A DNA stretch of 64,000 nucleotides from Odontocerum albicorne. Lineage: Eukaryota > Arthropoda > Insecta > Trichoptera > Odontoceridae. The notes under the pieces were generated by a model, which saw nothing but the letters and a program-made list of their open reading frames with translations, did no database searches and was not told the origin of the DNA. Of the stretch, positions 30,595-40,375 are shown one piece after another. Location: positions 14,104,046 to 14,168,045 of the forward strand of contig OX463846.1 in assembly GCA_949825065.1 (NCBI GenBank). Reading direction: 5' to 3'. The position numbers and the translations under genes are program-made. Each line of letters begins with the position of its first letter. Position 1 is the stretch's first letter.

Positions 30595-30830
30595 GACTTG
30601 ACTTAGAAAAAGCGTATGATCGTGTAAGTAGGGAAAACCTGACTGAACGTAACGAACCAGATTTTGAAAGAAGGTAAAGAGAGAAGTATAAATAATCGAA
30701 GTTTGTGCATGACGCGATGTATAAATGTGGAAGAGGCGAAGGTTATGTGCTTGAATAAAAAAGTTTGAAGATCTGTTTTTCTGACTAGTCCGCGAGGTAC
30801 ACGGCGTGATGATATGTATTTATGTTTGAA
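30595..30830 (+). pseudogene. LINE-A relic with RT motif A joined to the C-terminal tail
   Basis: GACTTAGAAAAAGCGTATGATCG reads DLEKAYDRVSRENL after one frame change. That is RT motif A as found in RTE-clade LINEs. It is followed within about 50 bases by the tail segment around NQILKEGKE and the terminal segment, so most of the RT domain has been deleted. This copy is the best hint to the clade of the LINE-A family. Confidence 0.6.
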
Positions 30831-31780
30831 AAAAAATATATTGCTTACTTAAATATGAAAATATGTAGATTTTTAAAAATAATGTATACTTTTTCTAATA
30901 TTTGTATTTCACGAACTACTTTCCTTATACGATATTCACTGTTGGTAATTTTACTGAAAACACTTTTATTGTTTATGGTACTTTTAACTTGACAATCGAA
31001 CGCCTTATTAACGAGTTTGTTAAAATAATTCAGTCTATAAAGCGATTCTTTATAGGCATCATCGCCACTATTACGCAATGCCCCTATCAGGGCAGGCAGC
31101 GAAAACAGATTCCCACTTGTATGCATGTGCATGTATGTGTGCGTGCGTATGTGTGTATGTGTATGCGATATATGGCATATATAACTTTATACGAAAAGTA
31201 TTAAATGGTTAATAAGACACTTTTCTGTTTCTTTTATTTTTATTTTTCAAGTAAATATCCAATTTAGCACGGGCACACCAAGTAAAGTGACCATTCGAAA
31301 AGTAAAAAAAAATTAAAACATAATTAACATAAAATAAATGAAGTTTGTTGTTAGTCTGTACGTTGAGTAGAGTAAGTAATGTAATTTTGTATGCAACGCG
31401 CTGCAGGTGCATTTCTAGAGCGCTAATGAACTCATCATGTAGTACACATTACCCAACTCTCGGGATGCGCGCTACAGTATACTACAAGGTGCATACAAGG
31501 GGGCTGATCGTGGGATGCGAGGCATTTTATGATAGAAAATTACACTACAGCGTTAAGAAACATGTTATTATTACTTAATTATGGAAGAGTGATTACCTTT
31601 TTATTTTTTGTTGTTTAGTATTTTAATATCAAAACATAATAGAATAAATTCTTTGTTTCGTACACTTTATTTCCAATTTAAAAGAAATCTGAAACTCTGA
31701 AATCTGGCCATTAAAAGACTGAAAAGAATATAATAAAAACTGTAAATTAAATCATATACAGTAAACTGATTTTGAATAAC
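30831..31780. other. Unrecognised region with a TG-rich stretch at 31115-31165
   Basis: Overlapping frames on both strands (30845-31132 minus, 30902-31204 plus) have no domains. The TG/TATG-rich stretch is a simple repeat. Confidence 0.4.
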
Positions 31781-31783
31781 AAA

Positions 31784-32030
31784 AAATATTGAGTGTTAAA
31801 TGAGTACTAAATTGAGAGATACATGGTTACTAAAATATTGAGCATTAAATGAGTATTAAATTGAGAGATACATGGTTACTAAAATATTGAGCATTAAATG
31901 AGTACTAAGTTGAGAGATACATGGTTACTAAAATATTGAGCATTAAATGAGTACTAAATTGAGAGATACATGGTTACTAAAATATTGAGCATTAAATGAG
32001 TACTAAATTGAGAGATATATGGTTACTAAA
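31784..32030 (+). repeat. Tandem repeat, 49 bp x 5
   Basis: Units contain AAATATTGAGCATTAAATGA and end ATACATGGTTACT. The first unit has GAGTGTT instead of GAGCATT and the others are nearly identical. Confidence 0.93.
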
Positions 32031-32084
32031 ATTGTAAGGATAAAATCAGATAAGTCAAGACATTTTGTTAGCCATTTTCTTTTA

Positions 32085-32310
32085 AGTTGTTATGACGCTT
32101 GATTTCCATTCAGGATAGCCTCAGGTTCGATTTTCGATAGTCCCAAAAATAATAAGCCCTAGCCTGATAGTTATACTATGATAGTCTAGTAAGTATGCTA
32201 TTTTTGTTGTCACTTTACATGTTAGTATTGCCAATACGTGCAATAATGAAACGCGAGATAACTTCAGTAGTTCTTAGCCGGAAGGCTCGATAACCGGGCT
32301 CGAAAACGAT
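32085..32310 (+). repeat. SINE-2 copy
   Basis: The head is partly kept (CTCAGGTTCGATTTTCGA as B box near 32122). The body has GTTAGTATTGCCAATACGTG, AAACGCGAGATAACTTCAG and GTAGTTCTTAGCC, matching the other SINE-2 copies. Confidence 0.6.
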
Positions 32311-33030
32311 ATTTCTTCCAGCCATGCTATGCTCTTCAATATGTCTGAATTACCAATTTGGATATATTAAAGAGTACAGTATAAATTTCAAAGATAATAA
32401 CATGGAATTAATACGTGTAAAAAAATAATTGAACACAAAAGGGGGCAAATTGGTCTGAACAAAAGTGGGTCAATTTTATTTTTAAGAAATCTAGATAAAA
32501 ATATTCATATAATTTTCAGACAAATTTAAATAAATTTTCATTTAGCTAAAGAATAATTCATCATATTTTTGACCGCTTTCATAAATTGATAAAGTTTACT
32601 TTTACAAAGAACTCAATTTTAGCCCTCGCTAATATTGAATAATTAAGAAGCCATTTTCAACGCTAGGGCTGTACAAGACTTTAAATGTGCATTTTTGCAA
32701 TTAATCATCTACATTAAAAAAAACAAGGGGATCTGATCTATGTGATTACTTAATCACACGAAATAAAAGGAAAAAAATGTTTAGTTATATTAAGACGGAT
32801 TCTTCAATAAATGTTTCAAACATTGAAATAAAACTGATGTGAATATAGAGTGAATGATGAAGGTATTGTTGGACATAAATTTGATGTAATTATGGTTAAG
32901 ACGATGATGCAGTAGTATAGGACTTAAGCATGGGTAAAAATGTTAATTAATTTATTTATTTATTATAACACATGACAAGAAATATACATAATTTGCGAAG
33001 AAAAAAACAGGTAATTTAATTTGGACATAC
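32311..33030. other. A/T-rich spacer
   Basis: No recognised feature. It abuts the 5'-truncated Penelope-like element on the right. Confidence 0.45.
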
Positions 33031-33049
33031 AATTTTAATAAATCTGGGT

Positions 33050-33496
33050 TTGTTGCCTTTCATTTGTCGTATCCCCAGTAAACTAGGATTTTGCCTGTAT
33101 CTCACTGAGGATATAAAGCATGAAACAGGAATACTTAACAACAGCGGTGTGTATAAACTTTTATGTGCTGACTGTGATAATTTCTATATAGGAAAGACAG
33201 GAAGATCTTTTGAAAAGAGATTTCGTGAACACCAATCTGCTTTAACAAATCCTCTAATTTATTCTGAAATGGCTAATCATTGTCACCGTGAGAATCATAC
33301 TTTTTCTATCGATGATGCCAAATTCTTACATATTAGCGGCAACGGAAATAGATTGGACAGATTAGAGGCCCTAGAAATTTCTAAGTCAGTATACCGATCA
33401 GAGCATCTGCTGAATAGTTATTTCCCCAAAATCTCCCCGCTCTTGGCCGAAATTATACCTAGCCTTCCTCTCACCCCTCCCGCCTCCAACCGTTGA
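33050..33496 (+). CDS. GIY-YIG endonuclease domain of a Penelope-like element (partial)
   Basis: This 148-residue frame cuts target DNA for reverse transcription in intact Penelope-like elements. The GIY-YIG signature appears as GVY (33-35) and YIG (46-48), followed by GRSFEKRFREH with R52, R57 and H61 and the conserved E106 in RLEALEI. C39 and C42 between the two halves, and the later HCHREN cluster, fit the zinc-binding insertion characteristic of Penelope-like endonucleases. The upstream RT domain is absent; the ATG used here is simply the first one in a truncated frame. The domain itself shows no stop or frameshift, so the truncation may be fairly recent. Confidence 0.85.
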   Translation: MLPFICRIPSKLGFCLYLTEDIKHETGILNNSGVYKLLCADCDNFYIGKTGRSFEKRFREHQSALTNPLIYSEMANHCHRENHTFSIDDAKFLHISGNGNRLDRLEALEISKSVYRSEHLLNSYFPKISPLLAEIIPSLPLTPPASNR

Positions 33497-33545
33497 AGTG
33501 TCTATATCGGTGCCAGTCCGAACAGCATTTAGTCTTGTTTACGCT

Positions 33546-33583
33546 CCCCTGAAGATGAGGTGAAAGCCTTGAAACCGGTAGGG
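33546..33583 (+). ncRNA. Hammerhead-ribozyme-like motif (copy D)
   Basis: CCC, CTGAAGA, GAGG-TGAAAG-CCTT, GAAA, ACCGGT, A, GGG, in the order of copy A, 50 bases after the ORF stop. Stem I is 3 bp of CCC/GGG, stem II 4 bp with one G-U pair, and stem III the palindrome ACCGGT. Confidence 0.65.
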
Positions 33584-33640
33584 TTATACCGTCATAAAAA
33601 AAGTGGAATAAACAGTGTTTGTTAAAAATAAATTACAAAA

Positions 33641-34003
33641 CAATAAATCGATACTTCTTTCCGATTTTTGATTACACAAAAACAAACCCCCGTTGCACGT
33701 TCTCATCAACTTGACAAACAGTGACACTCAATTACAACTGGAAACATCATGCGAAATCAAACTCCTCGCACATCATCACTCCAGAAAGACCAAAAATGTT
33801 CATCCCATAATATACCGCAAATGAAGAGTGTTAATGACTCAGCTGTATCAGTATTTAAGATAAATAGTAGTACATTAATTTTGTGGTTAAGGAATGAGAC
33901 TACTTCTTCACAAGCCATGCTTAATGAAAGATGTTCTCTTCTACTAAAAAAATGTGTTTTTTTTTCATTGTTATGTGCTTGTAATTTATGGTCCACATTT
34001 TCA
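33641..34003. other. Unrecognised spacer
   Basis: Overlapping frames at 33749-34045 (plus) and 33757-34026 (minus) lack any recognisable feature. Confidence 0.35.
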
Positions 34004-34340
34004 TTAACACGTTCACTACTGACCATGCGATATTGCGTGGTATAAGACGTATTTCATAATAACTCGTTTGAGCCGCCAGTATGTTTGTTCATTTAATCAT
34101 ATGCGATTTTGAACATATAAAGTTGCATTTTAAAAGTTTATGCATTTTCGTCCATTTTTATTTGTTTAATTGAAAGGAGATGCATAAGCCATAACACACG
34201 ACAGGTATTGTTTTTAATTTAGTAAATAGTAAATATTTTAAATTTACATTATCTATGCATAAAATAATATAGCATTACAGGCACAAATACGAACAAAAAA
34301 AATTTTGGCCATGGAGGTACTAAGAGGTCGGCAGTGAATA
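34004..34340. mobile_element. Possible piggyBac-like MITE
   Basis: The left end is TTAACACGTTCACTACTGACC. Near 34320-34338 the minus strand reads TTCACTGCCGACCTC, giving imperfect terminal inverted repeats. A right-hand TTAA is not present (GTGAATATAAAT instead), so the right end may have decayed or the match may be chance. Confidence 0.3.
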
Positions 34341-35685
34341 TAAATAAATATAGGTTTATTAATAGCAACATAGTATGAACATATATACGAATATCCTGAA
34401 ATCGCATATGTATTTCAAGATAATGGCGAACAATACACTTATGAGAAAAGCTGTTAAAAGGTTTAGGCTCATCTCATAGCATCCCCTTAGTCGAGATACA
34501 CCCCATCAATATAAGGCGAGCCCGGTCGCGAGAACATCACATGTTTTTGCAGACCTTTCAACCATTGTACACATAAATTAAAAACAAAAAGTAAATAAAT
34601 GGCCTTAAATAAGTAGTCAGTACAATCAATTCAGTTACAATAATATAATAATAGGTTGGTTCAACGATAAAAATAACATGCAAATGTACACGCATACTAA
34701 GGGCAAAGTAAAAGAAAACACATCTCAGAAAAAAGTCACCAAAAGGTCCGGTTTCAGACCCCAACACTTTCCCAGTCGAGACACACCCCCACCATTAGGA
34801 GGACTAACTCAGCTGCAAAGATATCAAATATTTCTCAGCCCGCGGTCTTAAACATATAAATTGCGATATAAAAATGACAATAAATAAGCAATATTGTAAA
34901 AATTGTTAAATAAAAAGTAAACTATCACATTGTTTTTTAATCCTCATAGACTTATTAATCTTGATTTTAAAAGTTATACTGTAGATAATAATAAAATAAA
35001 ACTTATCTATGTTATACTCCCATTTACCTTAAATAAAATATGCTTGGTTGTCATAGATCATTCAGTGATTTTTCCTGAATGATATATAACAACCAACTGA
35101 AGGTATTGTTATTAGTAAGCTAAGTATGCTCCGGATTTATTGCTCATCCTCTTTTTTTATGTCAGTTTGTTATTCTATTTGCGCTTAATAGCTATCAAAC
35201 CCCTATTACAAAGAACACAACGTGAATACACAATTCACGTTGTGTACACAAAACTTAAAGAAAAACACCATGATTACATTGAATGGTTGAAATCACACAA
35301 ATTATTTAGATTGCAACTTTTTTTTTTATTATTCATAGATGAATTATTTTCAATGAAAAGCTAACCGTAGAGTTCAAATACATAACAATACTCGTACAAA
35401 AAAACCATCACTGTGGATATTCACTAGGCAAGGCTTATGACAAAAATGTCTTATTCCTTGACCACAAATTTGTCTAAAGTATTAAAATATTCTACAAAAA
35501 AACACTAATATTACATTTTTATCCTAGCACACATCTAAAAGCGACGGGTTACGATAATATTTAGATTAAACTCATCTGCTTTAATATCGATGCTATTATT
35601 ATTCCTACCATAAAACACATTACTTTTTTCTTTGTCTACTAACATCTTTCCTGTGTGCTGAACAAGGCTCTAATTATCACGATCC
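34341..35685. other. A/T-rich region; weak duplication of a C-rich phrase
   Basis: AGTCGAGATACACCCCATCA (34490) and AGTCGAGACACACCCCCACC (34773), about 283 bases apart, suggest an old duplication. No genes recognised. A hairpin lies at 35215-35245. Confidence 0.35.
35215..35245. repeat. Perfect 13-bp hairpin
   Basis: ACACAACGTGAAT (35215-35227) pairs with ATTCACGTTGTGT (35233-35245) around a 5-base loop. Confidence 0.85.
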
Positions 35686-35689
35686 TGAA

Positions 35690-36440
35690 AAGTGGTTCAC
35701 TCACGTCATATGAAGACTGCAAGCCCATATCTCCTAACATCATGTCTATATTATCAAAAAATATCGAAAAAATGTTCATAACCAAATTGACTTCCTCGTT
35801 AATGAATTCGAAATGTTGAAGCCCTTTCAGTTAGGATTTAATCCAGGATATGACACTACAGCCGCACTAATGAGGATCACAAATGATGTTGACATTATTA
35901 TGTCTATTAGATTTTAGTAATACATTCAGTACTGTAGACTTTGATCTGGCACGTATGTGTTCATTATGATTCCCTACATCAGTCATTGTTTAGTTTCCGA
36001 GTTATTTAAAAGGAAGGCAACAATATTGCAAATAACAGAAGCGTACATCTAACTAGACTGATCTCTTTGCAGGTGTTCCCCAAAGTAGAATTCACTTCCC
36101 ATTTGTATTTTCTATATGCAACAAACCAAACACTTAAGTGTTCTTATTGTGCAAATTCGGATGACCTGCAGATATATTTCCACACTTATTGCTTTTATAC
36201 GGTGTTGATCGATATAAATGTGGACCTTTAATTGATCTCCGAATAGACTAAGAAACATGGCTTACTCATTAATTCTACGAAGTCTGGAGCGATCCTCATT
36301 GGCAGTCCGCAACTTCTCAGCGAATTTATCGCTGACTTATTTCCTCCAATATAACTCGATGGCTCTATCATACTACTAAATAAAACAGTTAAAAACCTAG
36401 GAGTGTTAATAGCTAACAGTTCCTCATGGCGAGGTTAAAC
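35690..36440 (+). pseudogene. LINE-C relic: decayed reverse transcriptase of CR1/Jockey-group type
   Basis: Segments in three frames follow the RT order: SYEDCKPISL..MSILSK; SPFQLGFNPGYDTTAALMRI (finger); LDFSNTFSTVDFDLA (motif A, decayed); LQVFPKVEFTSHLYF (motif B, decayed); DDLQIYFHT (motif C without its tyrosine); KKHGLLINSTKSGAILIGSP; and TVKNLGVLIANSSSW. More than five frameshifts or stops. The DLQIY.HT and ILIGSP phrases are common in arthropod CR1-group LINEs; the clade call is tentative. Confidence 0.7.
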
Positions 36441-36473
36441 AAATGAGGTAAGCCAAAGGATGAAGATAATTAG

Positions 36474-36727
36474 TGGAATAATAAAGTTATTTATTGTTCA
36501 ATATTCTTACAATTTGTGAGTTCATTCTTCGTGTTTTAGTTCACGTATCGCGGGGATTAATGCACTTAATGGAATAACAAAGTTATTTATTGTTCAATAT
36601 TCTAAGAATTCGTGAGTTCATTCTTTGTATTTGAATTCACGTGTCACGGAGATTAATGTAATTGGTGAAATAACAAAGTTATTTTTTGTTCAATATTCTA
36701 AGAATTCCAGAGTCCATTCTGCAAGCA
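36474..36727 (+). repeat. Tandem repeat, 96 bp x 2.6
   Basis: Units start at 36474, 36570 and 36666 with TGGAATAAC-like AAAGTTATTTATTGTTCAAT. The third is cut off after about 60 bases. The units differ at roughly one in ten positions. Confidence 0.85.
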
Positions 36728-37400
36728 TCCTCATTCTCCTCCTTCACTTAAATGGAAAGATATTTTATATACTTGTTTTACACATATGAAATTTGAGGAT
36801 AATACATTTACTAGTAAGGTGTTTAATTTCAGTGCTTGACCTTAAACTTTACTATAAGTTACAGCTTTTACTAGTGACATTTCACATAACCCCATTGCCA
36901 ACATAAATCACAACAAATTCTAAGGACTTAGATATGTGGAAGAATTATGAGGACACCTTATTTCTTTAGCAAAAATTACAAATCGATGGTGGTGATGGTG
37001 ATTAGGTGAGAATTACCTGTTTGTGAGACATCATCATCAATGAAGACTTTCTTGGCCTAGTTGGTAAGGCCACGCTCTCGTGGAGTACTATACTAAAGAA
37101 AAATATATCACAATCAACGATGATTAAGTAAATATTTCACCAATTTTTGCATTATAAAATCGAGAAATATATTATAAAGAAAACATTTAGGACGTTGCCG
37201 TGAACGTAAATGCTCAAAATAAAAGACAAGATTTTTTTCAAAATACTGTCATCTTTTTTCACACGAAGCTCAAAAATAAACATTGCATTTATGTATCAAG
37301 TTTCTTTTCAAACATATTAATTTTTTCTTCTCCGTCATTTTGAGAAGGGTTAACCCTGAATTTCTGCTGGGTATCTGAGCAGCCTCGCTGGCAGTTTAAA
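36728..37400. other. Unrecognised spacer with a SINE-1 head fragment
   Basis: Only the fragment at 37040-37082 was recognised. Confidence 0.4.
37040..37082 (+). repeat. SINE-1 head fragment
   Basis: CTTGGCCTAGTTGGTAAGGC matches the A-box part of SINE-1. The B box and body are missing. Confidence 0.5.
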
Positions 37401-37560
37401 CTTGCCACCCCCTATCATGACAGTTCTGTCAGCTGTCATGTCGCGTGTTCACACGCCGAACAGGATAAACTTATTAGCTCGGGAGTGATATGTACACCCT
37501 CGTCTCTCATACTACTCTGCGAGTGGCGTAATAAACCTCCACCAGAACTCTCATGATACA
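37370..37560. promoter_or_regulatory. Candidate regulatory island with three TGACA motifs in a hairpin
   Basis: TGACAG at 37418, TGTCAG at 37427 and TGTCA at 37434 lie within 21 bases. CATGACAG and CTGTCATG are exact inverted partners. The patch is less A/T-rich than its flanks and has no open frame. Inference only. Confidence 0.3.
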
Positions 37561-37825
37561 TATAACATATTTATACGTACGTAAGATATCAGTTTTGTTA
37601 ATTTATATTATAATTGTTTGTATTCTATTATTTTATATCGTAAGATTTTGAAAAGGTACATTATAAGATTTTGTTTCTTTATATTACGTATTTATAAATG
37701 GGACAATTCAAGAGAACTAAAGCTGGCAGCTCATAATGGAATCGTGGTTTCAACTTACACGTGGTAAAAAAATGATAAAAGTAAGATAAATTAGAGGGTG
37801 CTTAGAATGTGTGTAATAAAATGCG
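37561..37825. other. A/T-rich spacer
   Basis: Nothing recognised. Confidence 0.4.
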
Positions 37826-37829
37826 AATA

Positions 37830-38140
37830 TTAATAAATAATGATTGACTGAAGATGCAGCGTTTCAGATAAATGAGGGAGCATTAAGATGCTTTGGTCAT
37901 ATAAAAAAAATTGAAAAAAAGATTAGAAAAAATGATATCAACAAGTTCAGAAGGTTAGATAAGTTTGGAAGACCTAGAAAATGTGGAAATAACCAAATTA
38001 TTCAAATTCTGAAAGAGTAAAGAACCATCATACTCGTGAAAGAAGAATTTACATGAAGTGTATGAACGTGGCAGAAGCGAAGGATACGTACCAGGATAGA
38101 AGGAAGTAGATACCAATAAGGGCATGTCGTGATGATAGAT
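37830..38140 (+). pseudogene. LINE-A-like relic, C-terminal ORF end
   Basis: Frames give GALRCFGHIKKIEKKRLEKN, DKFGRPRKCGNNQIIQILKE and MNVAEAKDTYQDRRK. These are the FGH, GRPRK and EAKD..DR..W motifs of LINE tails. It is a diverged relative of the other LINE-A copies. Confidence 0.6.
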
Positions 38141-38329
38141 ATAATGATGATATTGTTAGAAGACAAGTAGTCTGTTATAATATTAATTGAAGGTAATTTA
38201 TACATTACGTTTTGTTTTATAATAGTACTTCGAGAATTTGATTTATTACTTGATACCTATCAAAATATTTTTGACTCCATATTTCTTACTTCAAAGGAAG
38301 TATCACAAACAATGTTTCTTCTTCTCGTA

Positions 38330-38790
38330 CCATTTCAGGTTCGAATGGGCACTTGGGCAAACACTTCTCTGCCTTGCGCCTTGTGAAACAGCTCTTGAAC
38401 TTCTTGTGTTCTGGTCCACGCTCAAACGTTGTAAAGCATACACATCTTTCTTCTTCCACTACCCTAAAATTTACCTTTTAGAATGAACTGCAGAGCTTGG
38501 TATTTGAAACCACGCAGAATATGCCCCAAGTACATATAACCCCTCACTAATTTTGATGTTGGTCAGTAACTCTCTTTTCGTTGCAGCTCTTCGAAGCACA
38601 ATTCTGTTGCTGACCACATCTGTCCAAAAAAATCATCACATATAGACCCACACATCCAATCGGTTCATAGTGTTTAACTTAAAGGTCCATTTCTCAATTC
38701 CATATAACACAGGACATCCCATGCATAGCGGTTTATCATCCTGTCGAGACTAGCCTTGGGGACAAACATTGGAGTTTTATGATGACATTA
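38330..38790 (-). pseudogene. LINE-D relic, post-RT region
   Basis: Minus-strand frames read LLYGIEKWTFKLNTMNRLD, ILWTDVVSNRIVLRRAATKR and ELLTNIKISEGLYVLGAYSA. They correspond to the YG.E.WT, R.SWTD...N..VL and ELL..IK.RKL.YLGH segments of insect LINE proteins. Stops and frameshifts are present. It is a different family from LINE-A and LINE-B. Confidence 0.65.
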
Positions 38791-39108
38791 CAAAATCTAT
38801 TTAAATATACTTCTACTTTGTTAAGTACAGTATTTAGGCCACAATGCCTAGATGATCGACCACCACACCTTTCTCTTCTATGCCACTTGGGTTTGTGCTC
38901 ATTTTTATCTTGATCCTCTATTTGATAGTTGACTGTTACTCCCTAGACTTTGGGCTTTACTTTTTAATCAAACATCTAAATTTAATAATGACGAAAGAAA
39001 AAGCAGTGGGTCTATAAACCCACTGGTAATGAAATGCATGTAATTTATAATACAGGAATATGTTCAAATCTTCAAGTCTATTTTATTTCAAACTAGAAAC
39101 CGTTGATA
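38791..39108. other. A/T-rich spacer
   Basis: Nothing recognised up to the hAT target duplication. Confidence 0.45.
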
Positions 39109-39116
39109 CATTAAAC
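39109..39116 (+). repeat. hAT target-site duplication, left copy
   Basis: CATTAAAC, identical to 57921-57928. Eight bases is the hallmark length of hAT insertions. Confidence 0.9.
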
Positions 39117-39324
39117 CAGTGCTCCGCAACCTTTTCTCACCTACGACACACCAAAATTCTTCCTAGAATTCCGCGGCACACCAAAAGCTAAAATATATAG
39201 GTATTAAATTGATACACAAATGTTGTAATAAATTTTAGTTTTTTATTTGAAAAGTATACATACATAAAAATGTAACATATTTATTTTTACGCAATCTTAA
39301 TAATTATTATAAAATAATAATTAA

Positions 39325-39510
39325 TTAATGTGATACCTGCGCTTGTTTCAATGAACACAAAAGTTTTATATTCGGCTCGATTTTTGACAGCGCAACCCGA
39401 AGTTCTTGGTCAAGACCTTTTAAGCATGACCGCTTATCATTTTTAATTAATACAAGAGTTGAAAAACGGCAATTCATCCATCCGTGCAAACAGCAATGCA
39501 ATTGCTCCAT
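39325..39510 (-). pseudogene. hAT transposase, C-terminal end
   Basis: The frame contains FSTLVLIKNDKRSCLKGLDQ, then ELRVALSKIEPNIKLLCSLK, ending QAQVSH. This is the standard end of ZBED-type hAT transposases (LR.ALS.I.P.I..LC...QA..SH), in the dimerisation region. Its upstream part meets the middle fragment at about 39475 through a large internal deletion and frame change. Confidence 0.75.
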
Positions 39511-39985
39511 TGAATATTATATATTTTGAAGAAATCATCGGTCACTTGAAAAATTTCTTCACCGGTAGTTCGCTCTGGAACCTCCTTACGAAATAAATAA
39601 TGTTCTTTAATGTCCTCGTCAACGAAACGTACAATAGCTATCAGCTGTGCTTTATTTTTAATATCGGTTGTTTCGTCGATCTGAAGCGCAAATTTTTCAG
39701 CCAATAACAGTTTTCTAATCAGTGTTCCTAAAATATCACTTGACATATCGTGAATACGTCTTTTAACAGTATCGGCAGACAACGAAACTTTATTCACTTC
39801 CTTAACTTCATTGGGCCCAAGCATAAGTCGAACAATTTCCATGCATGCTGGTTTAATAAATATTTTATGTAGTCTTCGTCGTACTTTCTTTTCACTATCT
39901 TCTTTGGTTTTTTTGTAACACTTGTTGTATCGGACGTGTGCCGTCACCTGTGTGTGTGTGTATGTGATACGATGAAAAGGACATC
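39474..39985 (-). pseudogene. hAT transposase, middle fragment
   Basis: On the minus strand this reads IKPACMEIVRLMLGPNEVKE, then LSADTVKRRIHDMSSDILGT, FALQIDETTDIKNKAQLIAI and TTGEEIFQVTDDFF, stopping after CIAVCTDG. DET in LQIDETTD and CTDG are the conserved first part of the hAT catalytic domain, as in ZBED5/SCAND3-like proteins. Roughly 250-300 residues that should follow CTDG are missing. The first about 25 residues of the open frame lie in the adjoining inserted sequence. Confidence 0.85.
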
Positions 39986-39989
39986 GTGT

Positions 39990-40364
39990 GTAGATCTGTG
40001 TCATTGAACTTGTATGTTATAATTAATTTGTTCCTGTAATTGTGTATGTTAAATACTATATTATGTTGTAATTGTATGCAAATATGTTTGTATATGTAAA
40101 TGTCCGTAATTCAAATGTACCTGTATTTGAAATGTTATATGTAAACATGTAAAATCCTCATATTTGTATGTGTTAAATATGTATGTCTGTTTGACTCCGA
40201 TCGTATACGCGACCGTATTGGAATATGTGACTTGCGAAGCGGTGCGATCGGAGTAGGTCCGGATTCAGTCGGCGTAAGCATGGCCCGGACCCCGAAAGTT
40301 GTCGTATTTCGCGGACAATGGGCGCTGCTGACGGCCGACTGACCATTAATATAGAAGGGACCCC
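39990..40364 (+). other. Unassigned insert ('unit 0') left of the Jockey array
   Basis: About 375 bases separate the hAT middle fragment from the first target-like AATTTTGTAAA. The left 200 bases are A/T- and TG-rich; the right 170 are G+C-rich and highly structured. It resembles the layout of the Jockey copies' 3' ends (A/T-rich trailer, then a G+C hairpin, then ATTTTGTAAA) but shares no sequence with them. A 5'-truncated copy of another non-LTR element is the simplest reading. Alternatively it is rearranged hAT sequence; the join to the hAT N-terminus would stay open for a while, but no BED domain appears. Confidence 0.35.
40194..40341 (+). ncRNA. Predicted structured RNA segment of unit 0
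   Basis: Three perfect stems are visible. ACTCCGATCG (40194-40203) pairs with 40245-40254, GGTCCGG (40256-40262) with 40285-40291, and CAGTCGG (40266-40272) with 40335-40341. The second and third cross, so they are alternatives or a pseudoknot. It looks like a structured 3' UTR; transcription is not shown. Confidence 0.35.
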
Positions 40365-40375
40365 AATTTTGTAAA
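40365..40375 (+). repeat. Target-site-like sequence before Jockey copy 1
   Basis: AATTTTGTAAA; the identical 11 bases follow copy 3 at 57083-57093. Confidence 0.75.

Larger units (their letters stand above)
33035..33640 (+). mobile_element. Penelope-like retroelement, 5'-truncated
   Basis: It retains the C-terminal endonuclease part of the protein, then the 3' non-coding end with the hammerhead-like motif and the AGTGGAATAAACAGTGTTTG tail. The reverse transcriptase that normally precedes the endonuclease is missing. Related 3' ends occur at 1540 (minus), 11655 (plus) and 21530 (plus, decayed). Confidence 0.85.

Noticed and set aside
29735..32030. CRISPR array
   Set aside because: The repeats are directly adjacent tandem units without unique spacers, in eukaryotic DNA, and no cas genes are present.
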